From positions 124,001-188,000 of the forward strand of contig NZ_NOKT01000002.1 in assembly GCF_002237655.1 (NCBI RefSeq): a stretch of DNA of 64,000 nt. The letters run 5' to 3'. Below are positions 9,164 through 17,971 of the stretch, piece after piece; the first letter of the stretch is position 1; the number at the start of each line of letters is the position of its first letter. Source of the stretch: Streptomyces sp. XY006 (GTDB lineage Bacteria > Actinomycetota > Actinomycetes > Streptomycetales > Streptomycetaceae). The notes below the pieces were generated by a model. That model searched no databases. It had not been told where the DNA came from and saw only the letters and a list, made by a program, of their open reading frames with translations. The position numbers were made by a program, and so were the translations under genes.

Positions 9164-10272
9164 GACTGGCCGCTCCTTCCGGCGATGCGGTTGACGCGGT
9201 CCACGGCCCTCTCGAAGCCGCGGGTGAGGTCGTCGACGACCTGCTGGACGCTGCGTTCACCGGTCATCCGCCCGACGATCTGCCCGACCGGGGTGCCGAG
9301 CAACGGCTCGACCTCGTACTTCTGGATCCGCGACACGGCCTCGGCGACCAGCAGGCCCTGCAGCGGCATGGGCAGCGGCCCGGGCCCGGCCGGATCGTCC
9401 CAGGCGTCGGTCCACTCGGTGCGCAACTGGCGGGCCGGTTTGCCGGTCAGGGCGCGGGAGCGGACCGTGTCGCCGGACCCCGCGGCGAGGAGTTTGCGGG
9501 TCAGGGCGGGTGAGTGGAGATCCGCCTCCGTGGTGGTCAGCCATATGGAGCCCAGCCACACACCTTGAGCGCCGAGGGTGAGGGCGGCGGCCACCTGCTG
9601 TCCGCTGCCGATGCCACCGGCGGCCAGCACGGGCAGCGGGGCGACGGCGTCGACGACCTCGGGGGTGAGCACCATGGTGGCGATCTCCCCGGTGTGGCCG
9701 CCGGCCTCGTAGCCCTGCGCCACGACGATGTCGATGCCGGCCTCCCGGTGTTTGACGGCGTGCCGGGCACTGCCCGCGAGCGCGGCGACGAGGACGTCCC
9801 GTGCGTGGGCGCGGGCGATGACGTCGGCGGGCGGGGAGCCGAGGGCGTTGGCCAGCAGCCGGATCGGGTAGTCGAAGGCGACGTCGAGCTGGCCGCGGGC
9901 GACCTGCTCCATCCAGCCGGTGATGCGCCAGCCGGCCGCCTCGCCCTCGGCGAGTTCCGGTACGCCGTGCTTGGCGAGGGTGTCCCGGACGAACCGCCGG
10001 TGCGCCTCGGGGATCATCGCCTCCACGTCGGCCTCGGTGACGCCCTCGACCTTCCTGGCGGGCATCACGACGTCGAGGCCGTAGGGGCGGCCGTCCACGT
10101 GCGCCTCGATCCAGTCCAGGTCGCGTGCGAGCTCGTCGGGAGCGGTGTAGCGGACCGCGCCGAGCACCCCGAGACCGCCGGCCCGGCTGATGGCCGCGGC
10201 GACGGCGGGGAACGGCGTGAAGCCGAAGACGGCGTGCTCGATTCCCAGTTGCTGGCTCAGCTCCGTCTGCAT
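9160..10272 (-). CDS. Nitronate monooxygenase / 2-nitropropane dioxygenase-like FMN enzyme
   Basis: The 370-aa TIM-barrel flavoprotein begins with a family-typical QQLGIEHAVFGFTP segment. It contains VVAQGYEAGGHTGEIATMVL (FMN phosphate and catalytic-His region) and PVLAAGGIGSGQQVAAALTLGAQGVWLGSIWL (second FMN-phosphate loop). GHTG carries the likely catalytic His. Many such proteins in catabolic operons act as enoyl or dienoyl reductases rather than on nitronates. It heads the operon running to 5161. No clear SD precedes the ATG; CATCCT lies 6 nt upstream, so a leaderless mRNA is possible. The TCTGA-N7-TCAGA operator lies 43 bp upstream. Confidence 0.82.
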   Translation of the reverse strand: MQTELSQQLGIEHAVFGFTPFPAVAAAISRAGGLGVLGAVRYTAPDELARDLDWIEAHVDGRPYGLDVVMPARKVEGVTEADVEAMIPEAHRRFVRDTLAKHGVPELAEGEAAGWRITGWMEQVARGQLDVAFDYPIRLLANALGSPPADVIARAHARDVLVAALAGSARHAVKHREAGIDIVVAQGYEAGGHTGEIATMVLTPEVVDAVAPLPVLAAGGIGSGQQVAAALTLGAQGVWLGSIWLTTTEADLHSPALTRKLLAAGSGDTVRSRALTGKPARQLRTEWTDAWDDPAGPGPLPMPLQGLLVAEAVSRIQKYEVEPLLGTPVGQIVGRMTGERSVQQVVDDLTRGFERAVDRVNRIAGRSGQS

Positions 10273-10314
10273 GGGCGCAGGATGCCGGAGTCCCCGGGAG
10301 GACGGAAGAGGTTT

Positions 10315-10331
10315 TCTGATGCTCCGTCAGA
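10315..10331. promoter_or_regulatory. 17-bp inverted-repeat operator, second copy
   Basis: TCTGA-TGCTCCG-TCAGA lies 43-59 bp upstream of the operon starting at 10272. It is preceded by GGTTT, as at 1297, so GGTTTTCTGA and TCAGAT are identical at both sites while the centre differs. The position fits repression over or just upstream of the promoter of the nitronate monooxygenase-like/fadD operon. Confidence 0.65.
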
Positions 10332-10434
10332 TACTTTCCGGATCCGGCTTCCGCGACCCTCGGCCGGTTCGCATGGGTGTGCGGCGGACATACTCCGGGG
10401 GACGCGCGAGACGGCTGAGGCGAAGGGGTACGCG

Positions 10435-12216
10435 GTGACCGACAGACCGGCGAACGGTGAACTGACCCGGCGTCGACTCGGCCGGGCGGGACTGGCCCTG
10501 GGCGGAGCGCTCGCGCTCGCGCCGCTGCCGGCCGGACCGGCCGGAGCCGCCCCGGCGGCCGGGGGCCCGCGGCCCACCCTGCGGCACGGCACCGCCGCCC
10601 GCGCCGGACTGCTCGCCTCCCACCTGCGCCGCCTGGTCACCGACGCCGAGACGTTCCTCGGCCCCTCCCCCGCGCACCCCTGGTACGCCGGCGCCGTCCT
10701 CCTCGCCGGGCGCGGCGGCACCGTCGCCCTGCACCGGCCCATCGGCACGGCGGTGCGCTACCGGGCCTACGACGAGAAGACCGACACCGGTGTGGAGTTC
10801 CCGCCGGAGCAGCAGATCCCGATGGCCGAGGACACCGTCTTCGACCTGGCGTCGGTGTCGAAGCTGTTCACGTCGATCCTCGCCGTGCAGCAGATCGAAC
10901 GGGGCGCGCTCGGCCTGGAGGCGACCGTCGCCTCCTACCTGCCGGACTTCGGGCGCGCCGGCAAGCAGGACATCACGATCCGTCAACTGCTCACGCACAC
11001 CTCGGGGTTCCGGGCCTGGATCCCGCTGTACACCGCGCCCACGTACGAGGAGAAGCTCCGGCGCATCTGGGACGAGCAGCCGGTCAGCGCCCCGGGCACG
11101 GCCTACCTGTACTCGGACCTGAACCTCATCTCGCTGCAGCTCGTGCTGGAGCGCGTCACGGGCCGTGCCCTGGACACCCTGCTGCGGGACGAGATCACCG
11201 CGCCGCTCGGTCTGCGCCGCACCCGCTACAACCCGCCCGCCTCCTGGCGGCCGAAGATCGCGGCGACGGAGGACGCGCGCCCGCCGTGGAGCGGCCTGGA
11301 CCGGGGCCTGGTGTGGGGCGAGGTGCACGACGAGAACGCCTTCTCCCTGGGCGGGGTCGCGGGCCACGCCGGCGTGTTCTCCGACGCGTGGGACCTCGCG
11401 GTCCTCGGCCGCACCCTGCTCAACGGCGGTGTCTACGGACGGGCCCGCATCCTGACGCCGGAGTCGGTGGAGCTGATGTTCACGGACTTCAACACCGCCT
11501 TCCCCGGGGACGAGCACGGCCTGGGCTTCGAGCTCTACCAGCACTGGTACATGGGCGCGATGGCCACCCCGCGCAGCGCGGGGCACACCGGCTTCACGGG
11601 CACCTCGCTGGTGCTCGATCCGACGACCGACTCGTTCCTCGTGATGCTCGGCAACTCCGTGCACCCGGTGCGCAGCTGGCGTTCCGGCTCGGCACCGCGG
11701 GTGGCCGCCGCGAACCACCTGGCCCGGGCCGTGCCGGTGCGTCCCGCGCGGGGCCGCACGGCCTGGTTCTCCGGCATGGCGGTCGCCACGACGGCGACGC
11801 TCACCCTCCCCGCGCTCGACACCTCCTCCGGGAGTGCGCGGCTGAGCTGCGCGCTGTGGTGGGACACCGAGCCGAAGGCCGACGAACTGGTCCTGGAAGC
11901 CACCACCGACGGCGGCACGACCTGGCAGCCGGTGCCCTTCACGACGGCCCGCCGCGGCGCGGATGTGGTCCCGCACCCGTCCGGGTCGGTCACCGGCTGG
12001 TCCGGCCGCACCTGGCACCGGCTCACCGCCGGCCTCCCCGCCGCCCGGGCTCTGACGCTGCGCTGGCGGTACACGACGGACCGGCTCTACGTGGGCCGCG
12101 GCTGCTACGTGGACGCGCCGCGCGTGACGGCGGCCGGCGGCGTCCTGTTCGACGAGGCGCGCCCGGCGGACGCGGCGCGGATCGAAGCGGCGGGATGGAC
12201 ACCGTCGGCCGACTGA
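10435..12216 (+). CDS. Tat-exported serine hydrolase of the beta-lactamase/PBP4 class
   Basis: The 593-aa protein has a twin-arginine leader (TRRRLGRAGLALGGALALAP, then AGAAPAA as the likely cleavage region). The class-C-like core has FDLASVSKLFTSI (SxxK nucleophile and base), LYSDLNLI (YxN motif) and RSAGHTGFTGTS (HTG, equivalent to KTG). About 180 C-terminal residues form a second domain rich in Ser, Thr and Trp (SARLSCALWWDTEP, TDGGTTWQPVPF) resembling a secreted beta-sandwich. The GTG start follows GAAGGGG at 6 nt. Such enzymes act as D-Ala-D-Ala peptidases or esterases outside the cell. The substrate is unknown. Confidence 0.82.
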   Translation: MTDRPANGELTRRRLGRAGLALGGALALAPLPAGPAGAAPAAGGPRPTLRHGTAARAGLLASHLRRLVTDAETFLGPSPAHPWYAGAVLLAGRGGTVALHRPIGTAVRYRAYDEKTDTGVEFPPEQQIPMAEDTVFDLASVSKLFTSILAVQQIERGALGLEATVASYLPDFGRAGKQDITIRQLLTHTSGFRAWIPLYTAPTYEEKLRRIWDEQPVSAPGTAYLYSDLNLISLQLVLERVTGRALDTLLRDEITAPLGLRRTRYNPPASWRPKIAATEDARPPWSGLDRGLVWGEVHDENAFSLGGVAGHAGVFSDAWDLAVLGRTLLNGGVYGRARILTPESVELMFTDFNTAFPGDEHGLGFELYQHWYMGAMATPRSAGHTGFTGTSLVLDPTTDSFLVMLGNSVHPVRSWRSGSAPRVAAANHLARAVPVRPARGRTAWFSGMAVATTATLTLPALDTSSGSARLSCALWWDTEPKADELVLEATTDGGTTWQPVPFTTARRGADVVPHPSGSVTGWSGRTWHRLTAGLPAARALTLRWRYTTDRLYVGRGCYVDAPRVTAAGGVLFDEARPADAARIEAAGWTPSAD

Positions 12217-12226
12217 GACGGACGCA

Positions 12227-12270
12227 CCCGGGACCGTGGCCCGGTTCTTAACCGGGTCACGGGCTCCGGG
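12227..12270. terminator. Long hairpin between convergent genes
   Basis: CCCGGTT-CTT-AACCGGG forms the apex. It is extended by CCGTG/CACGG and an outer CCCGGGA/TCCGGG pairing. It sits between the stop codons of the beta-lactamase-like and DUF2795 genes and could terminate both directions. Confidence 0.6.
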
Positions 12271-12462
12271 TCACTGGTTGAAGACGGCCTTCTGCACCTC
12301 GTTGGGGCCGTCGAAACGGCTCTCCTTCAGGCCGTCGAGGGTGCTGACGATCTTCTCGTCGGCGTGGTTGCTGCGGGCACGCTCCACCAGGTGCTGCTTG
12401 TCCGTGGGGTAGTCCATGCCCTTGAGGGCCTTCTGGAGATCGGTCGGGCTGAGCTCGGCCAC
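12271..12462 (-). CDS. DUF2795 family small protein
   Basis: The 63-aa protein begins MAELSPTDLQKALKGMDYP and continues TDKQHLVERARSNHADEKIV. This is the DUF2795 pattern: a short all-helical domain, often described near stress genes in actinobacteria. The GTG start follows GGGAGG at 4 nt. It appears monocistronic, convergent with the beta-lactamase-like gene. The molecular function is not known. Confidence 0.75.
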   Translation of the reverse strand: MAELSPTDLQKALKGMDYPTDKQHLVERARSNHADEKIVSTLDGLKESRFDGPNEVQKAVFNQ

Positions 12463-12555
12463 AGGGCCTCCCGGGGTGGTGCGACCGTCCGCGCGGGGCG
12501 GCCGGCGGTCACGGATCCTTCGTCCTGTCGGATTGCCCCTGGACCGGCGTGCGAT

Positions 12556-14133
12556 TCAGTCGTTTCCGCTTTCCAGTACCGCCATCGCCGCGTTGTGTCC
12601 CGGCACCCCGCTCACGCCCCCTCCGCGCACCGCGCCCGCCCCGCACAGCAGGACGTTCGCGTGCCGGGTCTCCACCCCCCAGCGGCCGGTACCGTCCTGC
12701 ACGTAGGGCCAGCTGAGCTCCCGGTGGAAGATGTTGCCGCCGGGCAGGCCCAGGTCGCGTTCCAGATCGAGCGGGGTCTTCGCCTCGATGCAGGGGCGGC
12801 CGTCCGCGTCGGTGGCCAGGCAGTCGGCGAGCGGCTCGGCGAGATGCGCGTCGAGCTGGGCGAGGGTCGACTTCAGCAGGTCCTCGCGTACGGCGTCGTT
12901 GTCCCGCGCGAACAGGCGGGCCGGGGTGTGCAGGCCGAACAGGGTGAGCGTCTGGTAACCCCGCTCGGCCAGGCCGGGGCCCAGGATCGTCGGGTCCGTG
13001 AGCGAGTGGCAGTAGATCTCGGAGGGCGGCGCGGCGGGCGGTTCACCGGCGGCGGCCTGGGCGTGGGCGGTGGCCAGCTGCTCGTAGCCCTCGGCGATGT
13101 GGAAGGTCCCGGCGAAGGCCTCGCGCGGGTCGACGGAGCCGTCGCGGAGCCGGGGCAGCCGCGTGAGCAGCATGTTCACCTTCAGCTGGGCGCCCTCGGC
13201 GGGGGCGGGCGGCGTATCGCCGGTCAGGTCGGCGAGGGCCTGCGGTGAGGCGTTCACCAGGACGTGCCGGGCGGCGACCGTGCCCTCGCCGTCGGCCGTG
13301 CGGTAGCTGACCTCGGCGGTGCGGCCGTCCGTGGCGATGCGCAGGGCCTCGTGGCCGGTGACCAGGACGGCGCCGGCCGCGCGGGCCGCGTCGGCGAGCG
13401 CGTCGGTGAGGGCGCCCATGCCGCCGACGGGCACGTCCCAGTCGCCGGTGCCGCCGCCGATCACGTGGTAGAGGAAGCAGCGGTTCTGCTTCAGGGAGGG
13501 ATCGTGGGCGTCGGCGAAGGTGCCGATGAGCGCGTCGGTGAGGACCACGCCCCGGACCAGGTCGTCGTCGAAGTGCTCCTCGACGGCGACACCGATCGGT
13601 TCCTCGAAGAGCGTCCGCCAGGCCCGGTCGTCGTCCAGGCGGCCGCGCAGCTCCTCGCGCGTGGGCAGCGGCTCGGTGAGGGTCGGGAAGATCCGCTGCG
13701 CGGCGCGGCCGGTCATGCCGTAGAAGTCCTGCCAGGCCCGGTACTCGCTCTCGGAGCCGGTGAGCCGGGCGAAGGCCTCCCTGGTCCGCCGTTCACCGCC
13801 GCCGACGAGGAGGCCGGTGGGCCGTCCGTCGCGTTCGGTCGGGGTGTAGGAGGAGACGGTTCGGGTGCGCACCCGGAAGTCCAGGCCGAGCTCCCGGACG
13901 ATCTTCCTGGGCAGCAGGCTGACGAGGTAGGAGTAGCGCGACAGCCGGGCGTCGACGCCGGCGAAGGGCCGGGTGGACACCGCCGCGCCGCCGGTGTGGT
14001 CCAGCCGCTCCAGCACCAGCACGGAGCGGCCGGCCCGGGCCAGGTAGGCGGCGGCGACCAGGCCGTTGTGGCCACCGCCGACGATGACGGCGTCGTACGT
14101 CCGGTGTGCGCGGGATCCCAGGGGTGCGGTCAT
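12556..14133 (-). CDS. FAD-dependent oxidoreductase, phytoene-desaturase/PYROXD2-like
   Basis: The 525-aa flavoprotein has an N-terminal Rossmann motif, DAVIVGGGHNGLVAAAYLARAG (about residues 13-34), and an Asp/Glu-type ribose contact VLVLERLDHTGGAA. Its C-terminus, HANVLLCGAGAVRGGGVSGVPGHNAAM, is the FAD-closing motif of CrtI-like enzymes. The segment RLSRYSYLVSLLPRKIVRELGL is characteristic of PYROXD2-like homologues rather than carotenoid desaturases. No carotenoid genes are adjacent. The ATG at 14133 has only a weak GAAG upstream; a longer N-terminus to 14355 reads into repeat DNA and was rejected. Confidence 0.82.
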   Translation of the reverse strand: MTAPLGSRAHRTYDAVIVGGGHNGLVAAAYLARAGRSVLVLERLDHTGGAAVSTRPFAGVDARLSRYSYLVSLLPRKIVRELGLDFRVRTRTVSSYTPTERDGRPTGLLVGGGERRTREAFARLTGSESEYRAWQDFYGMTGRAAQRIFPTLTEPLPTREELRGRLDDDRAWRTLFEEPIGVAVEEHFDDDLVRGVVLTDALIGTFADAHDPSLKQNRCFLYHVIGGGTGDWDVPVGGMGALTDALADAARAAGAVLVTGHEALRIATDGRTAEVSYRTADGEGTVAARHVLVNASPQALADLTGDTPPAPAEGAQLKVNMLLTRLPRLRDGSVDPREAFAGTFHIAEGYEQLATAHAQAAAGEPPAAPPSEIYCHSLTDPTILGPGLAERGYQTLTLFGLHTPARLFARDNDAVREDLLKSTLAQLDAHLAEPLADCLATDADGRPCIEAKTPLDLERDLGLPGGNIFHRELSWPYVQDGTGRWGVETRHANVLLCGAGAVRGGGVSGVPGHNAAMAVLESGND

Positions 14134-14234
14134 GGTTCTTCGTAACACGGGGTGATCCGGGTCGGCCAGAGCAACCGCGCGCCTCCGGCGGCCGGGGGTG
14201 AGGGCCGGGTCGGTCGGACGCCGGGGCCCCTCGC

Positions 14235-14443
14235 GAGGTGCGCCTGGACGTACGGCCGGGCCCGAGGGAGAGGCGCGTCTGGGCGTACGGCCGGGGCCGA
14301 CGAAGGGCGCGCCGAGAGGTGCGGTCGGGGCCCGACGAGAGGCGCGCCGAGACATACGACCCGGGGCCCGACGAAAGGCGCGCTGAGGCGTACGGCCCGG
14401 GCCCGATGAGAGGCGCGTCTGGGCGTACGGCCGGGGGGCGCCG
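14235..14443. repeat. About six imperfect 35-bp tandem repeats
   Basis: Units start near 14235, 14270, 14304, 14339, 14375 and 14410. Each resembles GAGGCGCGCCGAGACGTACG followed by GCCCGGGGCCCGACGA. They fill most of the 321-bp gap between the PYROXD2-like start (14133) and the kinase stop (14455). All frames through them stay open, which creates false N-terminal extensions. I see no gene inside. Confidence 0.8.
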
Positions 14444-14454
14444 TGCGGTGCGGG

Positions 14455-16692
14455 TCAGGGGCCGCTCGCTGCCTGTCGGCCGCCGCTCGTTCGCTGGTCG
14501 CGCAGGGTGGCGACCCTGCGGTACAGCTCGGCCGCCTCGGTGGCGTGGCCCAGTTGCTGGAGGCAGTGCGCCTCGTCGTTGCGGCTGGCGAGGGTGTCGG
14601 GGTGGTCCGCGCCGAGCACGCGTTCGCGGGCCGCGGCCACCCTCCGGTACGCGGCGAGCGCGTCGCCCCAGCGGCCCAGCCAGCCCAGGCCCACGGCCAC
14701 CTCGCGGTGGCTGACCAGGGTGTCCGGGTGGTCGGGGCCGAGGACCTGCTCGCGCACGGTGCTCACCTCGCGGGACTCGGCGAGGGCCTCCTCCCAGCGT
14801 CCGAGCCGCCCGAGGTTGACGCACCGCCCGTGCCGGGCGCGCAGGGTCTCCGGGTGGGTGGGGCCCTGGACCCGGGCGCGGTCCTCGGCCAGGAGGGTGT
14901 AGAGGTCGAGGGCCTCCGCGCTGCGGCCGAGGCGGCCCAGGCTGATGCCGATCTCGTGGCGGGCGGCGAGCGTGTCGGGGTGGTCGGGCCCGAGGGCCCG
15001 GGCACGGGCCTCGGCGACCTCCCGGTAGGTCTGCAGCGCCTCGGCCCAGCGGCCCAACTGGCCGAGCGTGTAGGCCACTTCGTAGCGGGTGACCAGGGTG
15101 TCGGGGTGGTCGGGCCCGAGCACCCGGGCGCGGGCGGCGGCCACCTCGCGGGCCATCCGGTGGGAGTCCTCCAGGCGGCCGAGGCGGCTGAGGTTGAAGG
15201 CGAGGTTGTGCCGGCAGCGCAGGGTGTCGGGATGGTCGGGGCCCATCGTGCGCTCGCGTGCGGCGAGGACCGAGGTGTAGACGCGGTGGGCGTCGAAGGG
15301 GCGGCCGAGTCGGCCCAGCACGTAGGCCATCTCCTGGCGCGCGGCCAGGGTGTCGGGGTGGTCGGCGCCGAGCGTGCGGATCCTGGCCTCGGTGACGTGC
15401 TTGTACGCGCGCAGGGCGTCCGGCGCGCGGCCGGTGCGGCTGAGGGTGAAGGCGATCTCGAAGCGGCTGGCGAGGGTGTCGGGGTGGTGGGGGCCGAGGA
15501 GGTGCTCGCGTTCGGCGGCGACCGCCCGGTGCACCTCCCCCGCCTCCGTCCAGCGGCCGAGCCGGCCGAGGCTGAGGCCCGCGTTGTGCCGTCCGGCCAG
15601 GGCTTCGAGGACCTCCGGGGACGGGGTGGGCCGCGACTCGGGGACGGGTTCCCCGACGGGACCGGTGGCGGGCCGCGCGATCCACTCGCCGGACAGTGCG
15701 GCCGCCGGGTCCGGAGCGGTGCGCAGCCCGGTGCCGGCCGCCTTGCGGCCGGTGGTCATGCCGTGCGTCCAGGAGGGCAGCCGGCCCGCACCGGCCGGCG
15801 CGTCGGCGGCGGGTGCCACGACGGCCGGCACGTACACCGGGGCGGCCCGGTGGGCGCTGATTCTGCGCGCCAGCTCGCGGGCGTCGCCGGGCCGTTCGGC
15901 CGGTTCCTTGGCGAGCAGGTCGAGGATGACCCGCTCCAGGTAGCCGGGCAGTTCGGGGCGGTGCTCACGCGGCGGTCTGGGCGGGGTGTCGCGGTGTCCG
16001 ACCAGGATCGCCCAGGCGTCGTCGAGGTCGAACGGCGGTACGCCGGTGGCGATCTCGTACAGCACGCAGCCGAACGAGTACAGGTCGCTGCGCTGGTCGA
16101 CCTCGGTGCCGCCGATCTGCTCCGGGGACATGTAGTGCGGGGTGCCCATGGCGATGCCGGTGCCGGTCAGCCGCGAGGTGAAGCCGATGTCGTGGCCGAG
16201 GCGGGCGATGCCGAAGTCGCAGATCTTCACCGTGCCGTCGCCGAGCCGCACGATGTTGGCGGGCTTCAGGTCGCGGTGGACGATGGCCTGTTCGTGGCAG
16301 TAGGCCAGCGCGGCGGCAACCTGTTCGGCGATCTCCACGACGTCGGCGACCGGCAGCGGGTGCTGTTTGTTGTCCTCCAGGAGCTGGCTGAGGTTGCGGC
16401 CGTCGAGCAGCTCCATGACGAGATAGAGGACGCCGTCGGACTCGCCGAAGTCGTGAACGACGGTGATGCCCCGGTGCTGCAGCGCCGCGGCGACCCGGGC
16501 CTCGCGGCGGAACCGCTCCCGCAGGACGCGGGTGAAGGCGTGGTCGTGGTTCGGGCCCAGCGGTTTGAGGCATTTGACGGCGACGTGCCGGCCCAGGGAC
16601 TCGTCCCGGGCCCGCCACACCTCGCCCATGCCGCCGCGCCCGATCGGATCGAGCAGCCGGTAACGGCCATGGATCAGCCTGGTGTCCCCCAT
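14455..16692 (-). CDS. Ser/Thr protein kinase with C-terminal TPR array
   Basis: The 745-aa protein has a Hanks-type kinase at residues about 11-270: Gly loop IGRGGMGEVW (17-26), VAVKCLK with Lys40, the catalytic loop IVHRDLKPANIV, DFGIARLG, and the activation segment leading to GTPHYMSPEQ. After a Pro/Ala linker, about nine 42-residue repeats carry the signature LGPDHPDTLxxRxE with RLGRxxEA, the TPR_10/TPR_12 type also seen in kinesin light chains and SARP/NB-ARC proteins. No membrane span is evident, so it is probably cytosolic, unlike PASTA kinases. GGGGGGAG lies about 11 nt before the ATG. Partners are unknown. Confidence 0.9.
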   Translation of the reverse strand: MGDTRLIHGRYRLLDPIGRGGMGEVWRARDESLGRHVAVKCLKPLGPNHDHAFTRVLRERFRREARVAAALQHRGITVVHDFGESDGVLYLVMELLDGRNLSQLLEDNKQHPLPVADVVEIAEQVAAALAYCHEQAIVHRDLKPANIVRLGDGTVKICDFGIARLGHDIGFTSRLTGTGIAMGTPHYMSPEQIGGTEVDQRSDLYSFGCVLYEIATGVPPFDLDDAWAILVGHRDTPPRPPREHRPELPGYLERVILDLLAKEPAERPGDARELARRISAHRAAPVYVPAVVAPAADAPAGAGRLPSWTHGMTTGRKAAGTGLRTAPDPAAALSGEWIARPATGPVGEPVPESRPTPSPEVLEALAGRHNAGLSLGRLGRWTEAGEVHRAVAAEREHLLGPHHPDTLASRFEIAFTLSRTGRAPDALRAYKHVTEARIRTLGADHPDTLAARQEMAYVLGRLGRPFDAHRVYTSVLAARERTMGPDHPDTLRCRHNLAFNLSRLGRLEDSHRMAREVAAARARVLGPDHPDTLVTRYEVAYTLGQLGRWAEALQTYREVAEARARALGPDHPDTLAARHEIGISLGRLGRSAEALDLYTLLAEDRARVQGPTHPETLRARHGRCVNLGRLGRWEEALAESREVSTVREQVLGPDHPDTLVSHREVAVGLGWLGRWGDALAAYRRVAAARERVLGADHPDTLASRNDEAHCLQQLGHATEAAELYRRVATLRDQRTSGGRQAASGP

Positions 16693-17083
16693 CTCGCGCG
16701 ACGCTCCCCCCGGTAGCTGTTCGCCCGCCCCACCCCTGGCCCACCCAGTATGGCGGCCTGTCGTCCCAGTTTGTACGGTGCCGGGCGCGCGTGGGGGCCG
16801 GGACGAGCCAGGGCGCGCAGGAAGTGTTTCGCAGGGAGTTGCCCCCGCGCACGTGCGGGAACGCGGGGCAGCGGGAGGCTCGTGAGGCGCGGTCGCCGGG
16901 TGCCGGCGGCGGGTTCGGGGGCCGCTGCGCGGTACAGCTCGTGGGCGTACGGCGGCGGAAGGGCGTACGCCAGATGCGCCACGCGCCGCCGCGGCACTCC
17001 GCGCGCCGGTACGAGGAGCGGGTGCGTCGGGGGCAGGAGGGGGAGGTCGTGCAGCTCGCGTGCCGGAGTGGGCGGCGCGCCGG
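16693..17083. other. 391-bp gap without a recognisable gene
   Basis: This lies between the kinase start and the stop of the FMN-barrel gene, both on the minus strand. It must hold the kinase promoter. Open frames here are poor in composition and resemble no known family. I found no clear palindrome or repeat. Confidence 0.5.
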
Positions 17084-17524
17084 TCAGGAGGGGAGCTCGA
17101 CCCCGTAGAGGGTGCGTCCGCCGGTCAGTTCGCGCCCGGTGACCAGTTCCGGTGCCACGCGGACGAAGACCTCGTGCGGGGCCGGGGCCCAGGACCGCGG
17201 GCCGTCCCGCAGCAGCCGGTGGTGCTCGGCCGGGTCGGTGACCAGGGCGGCCGTGCCGGTGATCACCACGCTCCAGCCGGCCCGGGTGCGCGAGTCGAAC
17301 GCGTCGGCCTCGAAGGCGACCACCGCCCCGACGATGGCGCCCACCAGCTCGGACGTCACCGAGGTGCGCAGCAGGACCGAGCCGTCGGCGTCCAGGCCGA
17401 AGTTGACCGGCCGTACCGCCGGCAGGGCCCGCCGGGTGAACACGATCCGTCCCACAGGCACCTGGGCCATCAGGCGCAGGCACTCGTGCCTGCTGAGTTC
17501 ACGGAATCCGTCGTTGGCGTCCAT
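17084..17524 (-). CDS. Pyridoxamine 5'-phosphate oxidase-family FMN-binding protein
   Basis: The 146-aa split-barrel protein opens with ELSRHECLRLMAQVPVGRIVF. It continues with PVNFGLDADGSVLLRTS, VVAFEADAFDSRTRAGWSVVITGTA and a C-terminal RELTGGRTLYGVEL. The order is typical of small FMN- or F420-binding proteins in actinobacteria; Rv1155/Rv3369-like proteins share it. A longer relative fused to an XRE domain occurs at 42359-43033. The ATG follows a purine-rich GAGAGACGAGAC stretch. The substrate is unknown. Confidence 0.8.
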   Translation of the reverse strand: MDANDGFRELSRHECLRLMAQVPVGRIVFTRRALPAVRPVNFGLDADGSVLLRTSVTSELVGAIVGAVVAFEADAFDSRTRAGWSVVITGTAALVTDPAEHHRLLRDGPRSWAPAPHEVFVRVAPELVTGRELTGGRTLYGVELPS

Positions 17525-17971
17525 CTGCCGTCTCGTCTCTCACCCGGTGCCGCGTGCTGCGTGATCTCATCCTGGGACGGGCGACCGGGCCGGGCCAGGG
17601 CCCATCGGCCCACGGCCGCGTGACGAAGGACCCCATCGGCGGACTCGGGCCGGCGGGACGCCGAACCGTACCGCGAGGTGCCGGTCCTGGTGCTCGAAGC
17701 CGCCGGGACTACGTCCCGCCCCAGGAGACGCCGCGCTGCCCGTCGCCGGGGCCCTCGCCCACCCCCGTGGGCGGTCCCGATCCGTCACCCTCCGCAGCCC
17801 CGGCAACCCGCACCCGCCGCTCCTCGCGAGCGGAGCCGACGTCCCGTTCCAGGGGTGTGCGGCTCACGGCTGTCGCGAGGGTGTCCAAGGCCCTCTTCTG
17901 CAGTAGGCGGCCCCGGTTGACGCGCCCACGCCCCGCAGGGCCGGCTCCGGCGTCCCTCGCCGCACGCGGGC
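17525..17971. other. 447-bp gap without a supported gene
   Basis: This lies between the FMN-barrel start and the acyl-CoA dehydrogenase stop. A forward open frame (17554-18015) is Pro/Arg/Ser-rich with no motif and runs into the antisense of the dehydrogenase, so I treat it as spurious. It probably holds the promoter of the FMN-barrel gene. Confidence 0.5.

Noticed and set aside
9514..10434. N-terminal extension of the beta-lactamase-like protein
   Set aside because: It runs antisense through the nitronate monooxygenase-like gene. A Tat leader and SD begin at the GTG at 10435.
14443..16716. Plus-strand open frame of 757 codons antisense to the kinase
   Set aside because: It has no recognisable domain and mirrors the TPR array of the minus-strand kinase gene.
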